A DNA stretch of 64,000 bases from Actinomadura_C alba (GCF_039530285.1 NZ_BAAAOK010000013.1:166747-230746), one strand, 5' to 3'. Positions 49,910 to 59,675 are shown, counted from the stretch's first letter. Program-made: numbers and translations. Notes: a model not told the origin generated them from the letters alone.

Positions 49910-52360
49910 TCAGGCCTCGTCCGGGTGACCGAGCGTGAGACCGAACCCGTTCTCATCGGTCCCGTCGAGCGTCAGCGCGGCGGCGACCGGCGGATAGCCG
50001 CTCGCGACCAGGGTGTAGTGCCCCGGGTCCAGGTCCATGAAGGCGTACTCGCCGTCGGGTCCGGTGGTGGCCGTGGCGACGACGTTCCCCATGGCGTTGA
50101 CCAAGGTGACCCTGGCGTCGGCCAGTGGCAGGTCGTAGTGTCCGGCGCGGACGATGCCCTGCACCCGGGCGCCGGGCCGCAGCTCGACATCGCACTGTGT
50201 GGTGCCCTGGCGGGCGACCTCGATCGGGACCGCCCCCGGCCGGTGGCCGCTCGCGCTCACCGCGATGACGAAGGAGCCGGGGACCAGGTCACTGAACGAG
50301 AATCCGCCGTCCTCGTCCGTCCTGGCCGAGGTGACGACCTCGCCCCGGACATCGGTCACCACCACCATGGCGGTCGCGACCGGAGCGCCGGTCACCGCGC
50401 TGCGGACCACGCCCTTGACGCCGGCGCCGCCGGACAGGGCCAGGTCATAGGACAGCGGGTCGTCGCCGACCACGACCGCGGCCACCTGCGGCTCGTACCC
50501 TTCCGCGGCGGCGATCAGCATGTACGTCCCGCCGCCGGGAGCGGTCAGCGCGTAAGAGCCGTCCCAGTCGGTAGTGGCCCGGCCGAGTTGATGTCCGAGC
50601 GGGTCGATGAGGGTGAGGGCGGCACGGGCGACCGGGATGCTCTCGCCACCCCGTACGTGTCCGCTGATCCGGGAGCCCGGGCGGCCATCGCCGTCGCCGC
50701 CCACCGTCGCCATCGCCGCGTCGGCGAGCGGCGGACGTCCCAGGGCCTCCAGGCCGTCGTCCTCGAACAGATGAGCACGGGCGCCGACGGTGGCGAACCG
50801 CCGGGTCGGCATGCTCTCGGCCGACATGCTCTCGGTCGGCATGGCTTCGGTGGACATGGCTTCGGTGGTCATGGTCTCTGTCGTCACCGGCGGGACGACC
50901 ACCGGCGGGACGACGGTCCGGCGACGCCGGGTGTCGACCAGGACGGTGACGGTGAGGGCGGCCAGGACGAGTACGCCGACGGCCCACCACAGGGCGACGT
51001 TGAAGCCGTGTACGAGGCCGACGGCCGCGATCTGTGGCGTTGGGGTGCCGTTGGTGTGTTCGGTGAGGTAGTCGGCGGTGGCGGTCGCGGCGATGGTGTT
51101 GAGGAGTGCGGTGCCGATGGAGCCGCCGACCTGTTGGGAGGTGTTGACCATCGCCGAGGCCACGCCCGCGTCGCGCGGGTCGACGCCGGTGGTGGCGAGG
51201 TTCATCGCGGGCATGAAGGTCACGCCGAGCCCGAGACCGAGCATCAGCTCGGCGGGCAGCAGCAGGTGCGTGTACGGGGTGTCGACCTCGAGCTGGGTGA
51301 GCAGCGCCGTACCTCCGGCGGCCACGAGCAGGCCGGGGGCCATGAGCACCCGCGGCGGGACACGGTCCGCCAACCGCGCGGAGATCTGTGTCGAGCCGAC
51401 GATCATGCCGGCCGTTATCGGCAGGAAGGCCAGGCCGGTCCGTACGGGCGAGTAGCCCTTCACGGTCTGCAGGTAGTACGTCATGAACAGGAAGAGGCCG
51501 AACATCCCGATCACTGCGAGGCCCACCGCCAGGTAGGCACCGCCGCGGAACCGGTCGGCGACCACTCGCAGCGGCAGCAATGGGTGCTTGGTCAGGCTCT
51601 CGACGATGACGAAGGCCATCAGGAGGGCGCCCGCCGCCACGAACAGGCCGACCACACCGCGCTCGCTCCAGCCTTCGGACTCGGCGCGGGTGAAGCCGTA
51701 CACCAGGGAGACCAGACCCGCGGTGACCAGTACGGTGCCGGGGACGTCGAGACGGGAGCGGTTACGGGAGGCGGGTTCCCTGATGAACACCAGGCCGCCG
51801 ACGAGGCCGATGACGGCGATCGGCACGTTGACGTACAACGCCCAGCGCCAGTTCAGGTACTCAGTCAGCACGCCGCCGAGGATCAGCCCGATGGCGCTGC
51901 CGCCACCCGCGATCGCACCGTAGATGCCGAACGCCTTCGCGCGCTCCTTCGGAGTGGTGAACGTGACCGCGAGCAGTGAGAGCGCGGCCGGGGCGAGCAA
52001 CGCGCCGAACGCCCCTTGAAGAGCGCGCGCGCCGAAGAGCACGCCCTCGGCCTGTGCCGCACCGCCGAGCGCGGATGCCCCGGCGAAGCCGATCAAGCCG
52101 ATGAGTAAGGCCCGTTTCCGCCCGACGAGATCGCCGACCCTGCCGCCGAAGAGGAGCAGGCCGCCGAAGGCGAGGGTGTAGGCGGTGATCACCCACTGGC
52201 GATCGCCGTCGGAGATGCCCAGTGCCGTCTGGGCGGACGGCAGGGCGATGTTGACGATGGTCGCGTCGAGGATGACCATCAGCTGCGCGAGGGATATGAA
52301 GATGAGAGCGATCCAGCGCCGGGGAATGGGGGCGCCGGGGGTCGGTACGGTCGTCGACAT
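49910..52360 (-). CDS. DHA2-type MFS transporter fused to carboxypeptidase-regulatory-like repeats
   Basis: An 816-residue protein from ATG 52360. Residues about 15-480 form 14 helices of the EmrB/QacA family (LDATIVNIALPSAQTALGIS, GRVGDLVGRKRALLIG motif A, drug-exporter motif near 145-170). After a Met/Ser-rich linker (repeated TEAMSTEAMPTESM-like units) come three CarboxypepD_reg-like domains (about 560-640, 640-725, 725-810), each with a YALTAPGGGTYMLIAAAEGY-type strand pattern. Drug or metabolite efflux is expected. The beta domains would be cytoplasmic by normal topology. Confidence 0.9.
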   Translation of the reverse strand: MSTTVPTPGAPIPRRWIALIFISLAQLMVILDATIVNIALPSAQTALGISDGDRQWVITAYTLAFGGLLLFGGRVGDLVGRKRALLIGLIGFAGASALGGAAQAEGVLFGARALQGAFGALLAPAALSLLAVTFTTPKERAKAFGIYGAIAGGGSAIGLILGGVLTEYLNWRWALYVNVPIAVIGLVGGLVFIREPASRNRSRLDVPGTVLVTAGLVSLVYGFTRAESEGWSERGVVGLFVAAGALLMAFVIVESLTKHPLLPLRVVADRFRGGAYLAVGLAVIGMFGLFLFMTYYLQTVKGYSPVRTGLAFLPITAGMIVGSTQISARLADRVPPRVLMAPGLLVAAGGTALLTQLEVDTPYTHLLLPAELMLGLGLGVTFMPAMNLATTGVDPRDAGVASAMVNTSQQVGGSIGTALLNTIAATATADYLTEHTNGTPTPQIAAVGLVHGFNVALWWAVGVLVLAALTVTVLVDTRRRRTVVPPVVVPPVTTETMTTEAMSTEAMPTESMSAESMPTRRFATVGARAHLFEDDGLEALGRPPLADAAMATVGGDGDGRPGSRISGHVRGGESIPVARAALTLIDPLGHQLGRATTDWDGSYALTAPGGGTYMLIAAAEGYEPQVAAVVVGDDPLSYDLALSGGAGVKGVVRSAVTGAPVATAMVVVTDVRGEVVTSARTDEDGGFSFSDLVPGSFVIAVSASGHRPGAVPIEVARQGTTQCDVELRPGARVQGIVRAGHYDLPLADARVTLVNAMGNVVATATTGPDGEYAFMDLDPGHYTLVASGYPPVAAALTLDGTDENGFGLTLGHPDEA

Positions 52361-52775
52361 GAGGAACGTCCTCCGGTGTGGGGGGCGGCTCAGCACCTGG
52401 ACGAACGAGCGGCCGAACGGCGCCGCCGTGGATCGGTCCCAGGTGCGAGGAGGTCGGGGACTCCACTGCTCCCGCGTGCGATGTGCGCATCACCCCCTCC
52501 GCGCGCGGATCAGTATGTCGCCGAACGCACATGCTTCATCACTTAGAGTACGAACACTGTCAGGCACCGCAAGAGGAGCGAAAGCTCGACTTGTCCCCTC
52601 GGCCGACAGTGGCCACCGTTCGACCGGTCCTCGCCGGTCCTCGCCGGTCCGCGCCCGTCATCGCGGCGCTCGTCACCGCGGCAACTGTCACCGCTCGGCG
52701 TCAACCGATCGCCGTGCCATCGAACCTCAAAAGAACCATTTGACGGTAGCCTCACCTTGCCGCATAGTCGCGACC
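52361..52775. other. Divergent control region with short tandem repeat
   Basis: This 415-bp spacer lies between the MFS gene and the ArsR-type gene. It contains a 10-bp unit TCGCCGGTCC repeated about 2.5 times at 52623-52651. No gene is convincing. Lower-GC sequence near 52510-52560 and 52730-52770 probably holds promoters. Confidence 0.4.
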
Positions 52776-53315
52776 ATGCTCACCTCCGACAACCGCGCCG
52801 ACGTCAGCGGGCTGCGCGCGCTCGCGCATCCAGTGCGCGTGCGCCTGCTGTCCATGCTGACGGCACGCACAATGAGTGCCACCGAGGCCGCCCGCGAGTT
52901 GGGCCAGACGCAGGCCAACGTCAGCTACCACATGCGTCAACTGCATGCCGTGGGGCTGTTGGAGCTTGTTGAGGAGACCTCCGTACACGGCGGCCGGGCC
53001 AAGCGTTACCGTCACAACCCCGGCAGCGGCGAGGCCATGTCCACGGGCTCCACCGACGACTACGTCGCCCTGGCCTCCGTACTCGCCGAGGAACTGTTGC
53101 GCCGCAGCCTCGAGCGGCAACCCGGCTCGCGAGGAGGCTTCACGGACGCCGAGATGTGGCTGCCCGCCGAAGCCTGGGAACGCGTGCTCCACCTCGCCTC
53201 GCAACTGGGCGAAATCCTCCATTCCGAAGCCCGCGCCCCGGGAACGGCAGGAACCGTCCACGCCAGCGCAACGCTCATGTTGTTCGAGATGGCCCAGAAG
53301 GACCCCGGGGCGTGA
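52776..53315 (+). CDS. ArsR-type winged-helix regulator
   Basis: A 179-residue regulator. Winged helix at residues 8-85 (LRALAHPVRVRLLSMLTART, SATEAARELGQTQANVSYHM, then GLLELVEETSVHGGRAKRYR). The C-terminal 90 residues form a helical sensor part without clear Cys metal sites. The stop overlaps the MFS start by 4 nt (GTGA), so it probably controls that exporter. TAGTCG sits just before the ATG, so the mRNA is probably leaderless. Confidence 0.9.
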   Translation: MLTSDNRADVSGLRALAHPVRVRLLSMLTARTMSATEAARELGQTQANVSYHMRQLHAVGLLELVEETSVHGGRAKRYRHNPGSGEAMSTGSTDDYVALASVLAEELLRRSLERQPGSRGGFTDAEMWLPAEAWERVLHLASQLGEILHSEARAPGTAGTVHASATLMLFEMAQKDPGA

Positions 53316-54583
53316 CCGCTACGTCCGCGGAGGGCGCCGTCCTGCGGCCACTACGCCACAGCGGCTTCCGCAATCTGACGCTCGGCCGCACGATGACGCA
53401 CTGCGCCAACTCCATGGCACCGGTCGCCCTCGCCTTCGCGGTCCTCGACATGACCGGCTCGGCCATCGACGTCGGGCTGGTCGTCGGCACACGATCGGTC
53501 GCCAACATCCTCTTGGTGCTCTTCGGCGGCCTTATGGCCGACCGACTGCCCAGGGCGCTCATCCTGCAGGGGGCGAGCCTGTCGGCCGCGGCGGTGCAGG
53601 CCGCGGTCGCGGTGACGCTGCTGACCGGCAGCGGCTCGCTCTCCGTATTGATACTGCTGAGCGCGGTCAATGGCGCGATGGCGGCCGTGTCCCTGCCCGC
53701 CTCCGCATCGCTGACGCCGCAGACCGTGCCGCAGGAGGACCTGCGCGCCGCCAACGCCGTGGCCCGCATGGGCGTCAACATCGGCATGATCGCCGGCGCT
53801 TCGCTCGGCGGCATGATCACGGCAGTGTTCGGCCCAGGCTGGGGCATCATGGCCAACGCCGTCGCATTCACGATGGCCGCGCTCGCGTATCACGGTGTTC
53901 GGGTGCCCCGGGCGGCGAACACCGCAGCCTCCTCAGCCCGGCCGTTGCACGAACTCCGGGAGGGCTGGAGAGAGTTCACCGCACGTGCCTGGGTGTGGGT
54001 CGTCGTGCTGCAGTTCTTCGTCATCAACGCGGTCATGGCCGGCGGCATCCAGGTGATCGGCCCCACCATCGCCGACAGTACCTACGGGCGTACGGCCTGG
54101 GGTCTGGCGCTGGCCGTACAAATGGCGGGCGCGCTCGTCGGCGGCTTCCTGGTGGCGAGGTACCGCGCCCGGCACACCTTGCGCATCGGCGTGGCACTGG
54201 TGGCTCTGGACGCGTTGCCGCTGCTCACCCTCGCCGATGCCGCGCCTCTCGCACTCCTGATGACAGCGATGTTCATCAACGGTCTCGCCCTCGAACAATT
54301 CGGAGTCGCCTGGGATCTGTCGCTGCAGGAGAACATCCCCGCCGACCGGCTCGCACGGGTCTACTCCTACGACGTGCTCGGCTCCATCCTGGCAATGCCC
54401 ATCGGAGAGATGACGGCCGGCGCCCTTTCCGAACGGTTCGGCAACCGTGCGACGCTGCTCGGCGGAGCGGGCCTGATCGTGGGGGTCACCGCACTGGCAC
54501 TGTGCAGCAGGCAGGTCCGCTCGCTCACCACCGGCGCCGCCCATGAAGACATTCGTCCCGTCGGGGCGAAGAGCAGAATCTGA
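53312..54583 (+). CDS. MFS exporter coupled to the ArsR-type regulator
   Basis: A 423-residue, 12-helix MFS_3/enterobactin-exporter-like protein starting with GTG 53312. Signature parts are FRNLTLGRTMTHCANSMAPV, LFGGLMADRLPRALILQGAS (motif A) and NAVARMGVNIGMIAGASLGG. Co-translation with the regulator suggests substrate-induced efflux. The substrate is unknown. Confidence 0.9.
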   Translation: MTATSAEGAVLRPLRHSGFRNLTLGRTMTHCANSMAPVALAFAVLDMTGSAIDVGLVVGTRSVANILLVLFGGLMADRLPRALILQGASLSAAAVQAAVAVTLLTGSGSLSVLILLSAVNGAMAAVSLPASASLTPQTVPQEDLRAANAVARMGVNIGMIAGASLGGMITAVFGPGWGIMANAVAFTMAALAYHGVRVPRAANTAASSARPLHELREGWREFTARAWVWVVVLQFFVINAVMAGGIQVIGPTIADSTYGRTAWGLALAVQMAGALVGGFLVARYRARHTLRIGVALVALDALPLLTLADAAPLALLMTAMFINGLALEQFGVAWDLSLQENIPADRLARVYSYDVLGSILAMPIGEMTAGALSERFGNRATLLGGAGLIVGVTALALCSRQVRSLTTGAAHEDIRPVGAKSRI

Positions 54584-54661
54584 GGGACGCTGCGGACGCG
54601 GTCGCCGCCAAGCCACCGGAGCGCGGCCGGTGGCTTGGCAACCGAGAACCGGTAGTGCGGG

Positions 54662-55930
54662 TCAGCGAGCGGCGTCCGCCTGCAGGGCGACCTCGACCCG
54701 TCCCCGCGTGCCCCATTTCGCGTCGCGCATCGTGGCCAGCGAATACAGCCGAAGCGGGATGAGCAGCGTCAGATTCATCAGCGAGTAGAGGGGTGCCACG
54801 AGGAACGTCAGGACCCGGTCGAGCGGCGGCACCCCGGCGGCGCCGCGGAGATAGTGCAGCGACCGCAACCAGCTGGCGGCGCACACGTACACGACGTACG
54901 CGACCGCGCCGGCCCACCAGTGCGGCTGGACGACGACCGTCGCGACTCCCACGACCAGAGCACTGGTGAAAGCCACCCATGTGACCAGCTCGACCAGGTT
55001 CAGCCACCAGCACACCCGCCGTGGCGACGTGAGGGTCATCAGCAGCCCCTCGCGGATGAACGACTTGGTCCACCGCGCCTGCTGCCGCAGGTAGTGGGAG
55101 AGCCGCTCCGGGACAGCCGTCCACGCGACCGCCTGTGGCTGGATGACGGCGCGCCCTTCCAGCAGGCAGTAGTAGGTGAGGCGACGATCGTCACCGGCGG
55201 TGGCGGGCACGCCGAGCCACGTCTGGTTGAGGAAGTCGTCAAGGTGCCGGCGGACCACCCAGCCCCGGTAGAGGGCCATCGATCCGCAAGCGCACAGCAC
55301 CGATCCGAGCCGCGAGTAGGCGACGCGCTCGCCGAGGAAGGCGTTGACGTAGCGCATGTCGATCAGCCGGGTCAGCAGGTTCATCGACCGGTTGAGCGCC
55401 AGCACGAGGCCGGTCACGCACATGATTTTCCGGGAGGCGAACGGCCGGAGGGCCAGCTCGGTGGCCTCCGGCGCGAGGACGGTGTCGGAGTCGACGCAGA
55501 GGTAGATGTCGGCCTCCCAGCTGGAGGCGAATCCGGCGGCCAGTCCGGCCCGCTTCCCCCGGTTCTCGGGGAATCGGATGACCTCGAAGCGCACCCCGAG
55601 CGCGCGGAAATAGGGGGCGACGTACTCCGCGAGGTCGGCGGCGTCCGGGGACTCCGACCCGTCATCGACGACCGTGATCGAGTCCGGGCGGCGGGTCTGC
55701 GCCATGAACGAGTCGAGGCAGGCGTGCAGGACCCGCGGGTCCTCGTTGTAGACGGTGATGACCGCGGCGACGTTGAGCTTCGGGGTGGCCGGCTCCCAGG
55801 TGGGAGCCTTCCGCCGGCCGAGCGGGATCGACATCAGCAGCTTGACGGACAGCAGGGTGCCGACGGCGAGGCCGTACCACCCGAGGTGATGAGGGAGCAC
55901 GTTCGCCGCTCCGGCGAGCATGCCGGTCAT
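54662..55930 (-). CDS. Family 2 glycosyltransferase, hyaluronan-synthase-like
   Basis: A 422-residue processive glycosyltransferase. Motifs in order: AAVITVYNEDPRVL, DDGS (about 89), DSDT (about 145), GDDRRLT (acceptor Asp) and QQARWTKSF (QxxRW). One N-terminal helix (about 13-35) and four C-terminal helices (from about 300) resemble class I hyaluronan/chitin synthases. Product polymer or lipid-linked sugar cannot be assigned. ATG 55930 overlaps the 40-residue ORF's stop by 4 nt. Confidence 0.92.
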   Translation of the reverse strand: MTGMLAGAANVLPHHLGWYGLAVGTLLSVKLLMSIPLGRRKAPTWEPATPKLNVAAVITVYNEDPRVLHACLDSFMAQTRRPDSITVVDDGSESPDAADLAEYVAPYFRALGVRFEVIRFPENRGKRAGLAAGFASSWEADIYLCVDSDTVLAPEATELALRPFASRKIMCVTGLVLALNRSMNLLTRLIDMRYVNAFLGERVAYSRLGSVLCACGSMALYRGWVVRRHLDDFLNQTWLGVPATAGDDRRLTYYCLLEGRAVIQPQAVAWTAVPERLSHYLRQQARWTKSFIREGLLMTLTSPRRVCWWLNLVELVTWVAFTSALVVGVATVVVQPHWWAGAVAYVVYVCAASWLRSLHYLRGAAGVPPLDRVLTFLVAPLYSLMNLTLLIPLRLYSLATMRDAKWGTRGRVEVALQADAAR

Positions 55931-56049
55931 CGGTCGTGCCCCTGCCGGGGGCTCGGATCGGTCGTCCGCCCGCCGGCCGTCGCCTCGCGCGCGAGGAGAG
56001 CCGTGGTGACTATCGGGTCATGCGGTTCGGTCGTACGAATCGTGGCCAT
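55927..56049 (-). CDS. Small ORF translationally coupled to the glycosyltransferase
   Basis: A 40-residue frame from ATG 56049, preceded by GGAAGAGGTGG. It reads MATIRTTEPHDPIVTTALLA and ends RQGHDR, with its TGA overlapping the glycosyltransferase ATG (ATGA). It is hydrophilic with no helix long enough for a membrane. It may be a leader peptide that couples translation or a genuine small protein. Confidence 0.5.
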   Translation of the reverse strand: MATIRTTEPHDPIVTTALLAREATAGGRTTDPSPRQGHDR

Positions 56050-56433
56050 GGGCCCACCTCTTCCGGGAGGTTGCAGTGGGTTCCAGGCCCCGCCCAGGCG
56101 TTGAGAGCGTCGCGGTGGGGCCGCCTCTGTCCCGGGGGGCGGACAGGGAAGAACTTGAAGGTCTGCGGACGCTCAGTCCCCCCGATTCCGCCCGCCGGAA
56201 CAGCCAATAACCGCCAACCATACACAAAGTAACCAAACAGCAAAATACTAGGACAGAAGGTAATTTTTCGGGCATGTCACACCGGTCACAAATGCCTCAG
56301 CAGAACAGCGCGTCGCCCTTTTCACGGCTTAATGTGCGTCACCGAGTGCGCCCCGGGCGGCACGTCGAGCACCCGCCGAACCCTCCCGGCCCGCGCCGGC
56401 GGCCGGTCAGTGGCCCCCTGGACCTACGCGGGG
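56050..56433. other. Long leader and promoter region of the glycosyltransferase operon
   Basis: GC drops sharply at about 56210-56300 (poly-A/T-rich), marking the promoter. From there to 56049 the leader would be 150-200 nt and is G-rich with possible pairing (GGCCCC/GGGGCC near 56090 and 56128). A regulatory RNA is possible, but I cannot match a known riboswitch. A minus-strand frame at 56018-56275 begins with a hydrophobic segment but is probably incidental. Confidence 0.35.
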
Positions 56434-56745
56434 TCAGGCGCTCGGACGGTCCTTCTTGGGCGGCCGGACCTTGTGCCAAGCGGTACGGACGTAGCCCTGC
56501 AGCCGCTCGCTGACCCGGCGCGCGGCGGGGAACTCGGTGCCCAGCAGCCCGAGCCCGGCGAGGATCGCGACCACACCAGGGCCCGGCAGCACCATCATCA
56601 CGACACCCGCGAGGATCACGACGACCCCGGTGACGGCGACCACGACCTTGCGCAGCACCCGGAGGCGCGTCCGGGGGCGGGCGTCCGGGGCCGGTGCGAT
56701 AGCGGCTTCGGTCTCGCCGACGAGCCGGCGGGGCACGGTGGTCAC
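56434..56745 (-). CDS. PGPGW-type small membrane protein
   Basis: A 103-residue protein from GTG 56745 with AGGAGG 6 nt upstream. Two closely spaced helices (VVVAVTGVVVILAGVVMMVL and VVAILAGLGLL) surround the PGPG motif, followed by a basic C terminus (RRVSERLQGYVRTAWHKVRP). The family is a putative transmembrane protein found across actinomycetes; function is unknown. Confidence 0.82.
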   Translation of the reverse strand: MTTVPRRLVGETEAAIAPAPDARPRTRLRVLRKVVVAVTGVVVILAGVVMMVLPGPGVVAILAGLGLLGTEFPAARRVSERLQGYVRTAWHKVRPPKKDRPSA

Positions 56746-57085
56746 TTGGCCTCCTACTGCGCGGCGGATAAGCCCTCGCCCCTTCAGACGATCGAGACGC
56801 CCCCGACGGCTCCGGACCCGGTCCACTGTGACCGTCGCCATAGCCGAAAGGCGGCGGGCCGCAACAGCCCCGCGAGCGTCATTGACGCCAATTCTCGGCG
56901 TATTTCTTGCGGTGTTTGAGGTCGTCCTCGGCCTCGATGAGCACCATTGCCCGTCGCTCAGATCTTCCGCTGTCGGGCCTCGACTCGAACGATCACGTTT
57001 GTCCGGTATTCGTCTTGCCGTCACCACCTCGACCTAGCGTTCAGCGCGACCGACGGTCGTTCGAGATGTTCGCAAGGGCGGGAAC
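56746..57085. other. Spacer with a possible 22-residue ORF
   Basis: This 340-bp stretch separates two divergent genes. On the minus strand 56879-56947 reads VLIEAEDDLKHRKKYAENWR with a stop, protein-like but too short and lacking a clear ribosome site. No other feature is seen. Promoters for both neighbours lie here. Confidence 0.35.
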
Positions 57086-59536
57086 TTGTCATTCACCAAG
57101 AGACTTTTCATAACGCTGGCAGCGGTCGCCGTGGCCATCACCCCGGTGGTGACCCCCGCCGCCCAGGCGGCCGGCCCCGAGCTAGAGCGGATCACCCCGG
57201 CCGCGGATCCGAGTAAGCCGGTACAGGACCAGTTGGTCCTCGCAGTGATCGGTGACTACGGCGGCTGCGGTGCTGATCGCACGTGCGCCGAGGAGAACCA
57301 GGTGGCCGACCTGGTGCGTTCGTGGAATCCCGCGGCCATCCTGACCACTGGCGACAATACGTACCAGCAGGGCCGCCCCGACGAGATCGTCAAGGCCCAG
57401 GCGCCGTACAAGGCCGATATCGACGCGGGCAGGCTCTTCCCGATCATGGGTAACCATGACTACGGCAACGGCTGCAACCCCGAGAGCATCCAGCCCAGCG
57501 TGGACTTCTTCAAGGTCCCGGTGGCCTTCGCGGCCGGCTTCGGCAACGGGTTGGTCGACTTCCTCAATCCGGACGCCAACTGCCAGCAGTCGTCGGGCAC
57601 GACGATGCCGCCCATCTACGACAAGTACAAGAACACGGTCACCGGCAGTACGGCCGAGTGGGTCATCACCGGCGGCCACCAGCCCATCTACTCCTCCGGC
57701 AAGGCCGGCAACAACCCGGACCGCGCGTGGCTGATGACGCCGGGCGTCGACCTGATCCTGGCCGGTCATGATCACCACGCCGAGCACATCGTCACCTCCG
57801 GCGGCCAGAACATCGCGATCAGCGGTAACGGCGGAGCCGGACTCACGCCCCTGTTCAGCACCGCGCCCGGCAGCCTCTTCCGGGATGACGAGCACTTCGG
57901 CGCGATGCGGCTCACCATCACCAAGGAGTCGCTGAAGGCCGAATTCGTGTCACTTGGTGGCCGGGTCGACTACTACTTCATCCTCAAGAAGGACGCCCAG
58001 GGCAAGGCATACATGGCGGAGCGCTCCGACTGGGTCGATCCCGATCCGGATCCCGGACAGCCCCCGGTGCCGGGCAAGGACAACGTCTCGTTCGACGTCG
58101 CGGCTGACAAGAGCGACGGGCTGACGTACAAGAACTACGAGGACGGCCCCTACCTCGAGACCACGGTCGACGGCCGCAAGGCGCTCGAACTGCAGCAGAA
58201 CCCGTTCGGCGGCGCCAGGCAGTTGTACATGTTCGTCGACGACGCGGCGGTCTCCGGTGGGCCGTACCCGGTCAAGGCCACGATCACCTATCGCGCCACG
58301 GCGGCCGGCTCGTTCAGCCTGCAGTACGACTCCGCCACGAGCGGGTCGGCGTACCAGAAGTCGGCGGCGGTCACGATCGGCGCGGACCAGGTGAACCAGT
58401 GGCGGACGGGCACGATCGACATCCCCGACGCGCGGTTCACCAACCGGCAGAACGGCGGGGCCGACCTGCGCCTCTCGGTTCCGGGCAACCTCCCCCTCGC
58501 CATCTCGGCCGTGAAGATCGACGTGGTTCCACCCGGGCCGACCGTGACCCGCGTGTCGATGGACTTCTCCGGCGAGCCCGATGGCCTGAACTGGATGCCG
58601 TACGAGAGCGGCCCGGCCCACGAGATCACCATCGACGGCCGTCGCGCCCTCCAGGTCGACCGGAACACCTTCAACAGCGGCAACAACCTCTATCTCGTGG
58701 TCGATGACGCCTTCATCTCCGGAGGCCCCTACGACGCCGAGGCGACCATCGAGTTCCGGTCCCCGGTAGCCGGATCGTTCGTCCTGCAGTACGACTCCGC
58801 GGCCACCGGGTCGGCGTACCAGAGCACCCAGCGGGTGCAGATCACCGCCGAGCAGGTGAACACCTGGCGGACCGTGACGCTCGACATGCCACAGGCGATG
58901 TTCCGCAACCGTCAGAACGGCAACGCCGACATGCGGATCGTCGGTGCGAACAACCTGCCCCTCGTCATCGGATCGATGGCCGTCGTACTCGCCGGAGACG
59001 AAGAGCAGGAACTGAGGGACGCGCAGACGGCGGTCGCCGCCGCCGAGGCCGACCCGTCCGCCCAGACCGTCCAGGCCGCCGAGTCGGCGATCGCCAAGCT
59101 GAGCGAGGGCTCCGACCGCGACGCGCTCACCGAGCGGCTCGACGTGGTGAAGAAGATCGTCCAGGCGCGGGATCTGCTCGCGCGGATCGCCTCCCGCGAC
59201 CTGGCCGCCCCGGCCGAGATCGACGCCGCCATCACCGATCTCGCCGAGGCGCAAGCGATCATTGACCGGCTGCCCGCCGACCGCCGTGGCGCCCTGCCCG
59301 AAAGCGCCGAGGCGGCCAGGCGACGGATCGCCGACGCCATCGCGGCGGACCTCGACCGTCCGCACAACGGCAAGCCGGCCCACGTCGCGGGCCCCTGGCT
59401 GGATCTGCTGATCTCGGACATCCACCACCGGTACGGCGCCGACGACCTGCAGGGCCGCGTGATGCGGATCGTGGCCGGCCACGCCACCGGCAAGGAGGTC
59501 GAGGCGGCCATCGAGGAGTTCCTCGCCGAGCAATGA
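57086..59536 (+). CDS. Secreted metallophosphatase with tandem beta domains
   Basis: An 816-residue exoenzyme starting at TTG 57086. The signal peptide ends AAQAA. A calcineurin-like phosphoesterase domain (about 48-300) has the metal motifs GDYGG, GDNTY, GNHDYG, GGHQP and AGHDHH. Two homologous beta-sandwich domains follow (about 325-470, FDVAADKSDGLTYKNYEDGP; about 475-625, MDFSGEPDGLNWMPYESGPA). Finally comes a helical stalk of about 180 residues. Probably a phosphomonoesterase or acid phosphatase outside the cell. Confidence 0.9.
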   Translation: MSFTKRLFITLAAVAVAITPVVTPAAQAAGPELERITPAADPSKPVQDQLVLAVIGDYGGCGADRTCAEENQVADLVRSWNPAAILTTGDNTYQQGRPDEIVKAQAPYKADIDAGRLFPIMGNHDYGNGCNPESIQPSVDFFKVPVAFAAGFGNGLVDFLNPDANCQQSSGTTMPPIYDKYKNTVTGSTAEWVITGGHQPIYSSGKAGNNPDRAWLMTPGVDLILAGHDHHAEHIVTSGGQNIAISGNGGAGLTPLFSTAPGSLFRDDEHFGAMRLTITKESLKAEFVSLGGRVDYYFILKKDAQGKAYMAERSDWVDPDPDPGQPPVPGKDNVSFDVAADKSDGLTYKNYEDGPYLETTVDGRKALELQQNPFGGARQLYMFVDDAAVSGGPYPVKATITYRATAAGSFSLQYDSATSGSAYQKSAAVTIGADQVNQWRTGTIDIPDARFTNRQNGGADLRLSVPGNLPLAISAVKIDVVPPGPTVTRVSMDFSGEPDGLNWMPYESGPAHEITIDGRRALQVDRNTFNSGNNLYLVVDDAFISGGPYDAEATIEFRSPVAGSFVLQYDSAATGSAYQSTQRVQITAEQVNTWRTVTLDMPQAMFRNRQNGNADMRIVGANNLPLVIGSMAVVLAGDEEQELRDAQTAVAAAEADPSAQTVQAAESAIAKLSEGSDRDALTERLDVVKKIVQARDLLARIASRDLAAPAEIDAAITDLAEAQAIIDRLPADRRGALPESAEAARRRIADAIAADLDRPHNGKPAHVAGPWLDLLISDIHHRYGADDLQGRVMRIVAGHATGKEVEAAIEEFLAEQ

Positions 59537-59635
59537 CCGCTTGAATGACCCGTCCGCCCGCCGGATGGGCGACGCCGCCCATCGGGTCGGCCCGCCACGC
59601 CGCTACGACGTGGCTCCGGCGGCGGGAATGGTGAC

Positions 59636-59662
59636 GGCCGGGTCGGAAATACCGACCCGGCC
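59636..59662. terminator. Bidirectional terminator
   Basis: GGCCGGGTCGG pairs with CCGACCCGGCC (11 bp) around a 5-nt AAATA loop, between the convergent phosphatase and protease genes. Confidence 0.85.
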
Positions 59663-59675
59663 ATCCTCATCGCCG

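Noticed and set aside
49718..51979. Long plus-strand ORF of 753 codons
   Set aside because: Antisense shadow of the MFS transporter and YceI genes; Gly/Arg/Asp-rich with no domain.
52623..52651. Tandem 10-bp repeat as a CRISPR or iteron array
   Set aside because: Only about 2.5 units with no spacers; no other CRISPR-like repeat or cas gene in the window.
56050..56275. Known riboswitch upstream of the glycosyltransferase
   Set aside because: The leader is G-rich and long, but I could not match the conserved cores of c-di-GMP or c-di-AMP riboswitches.
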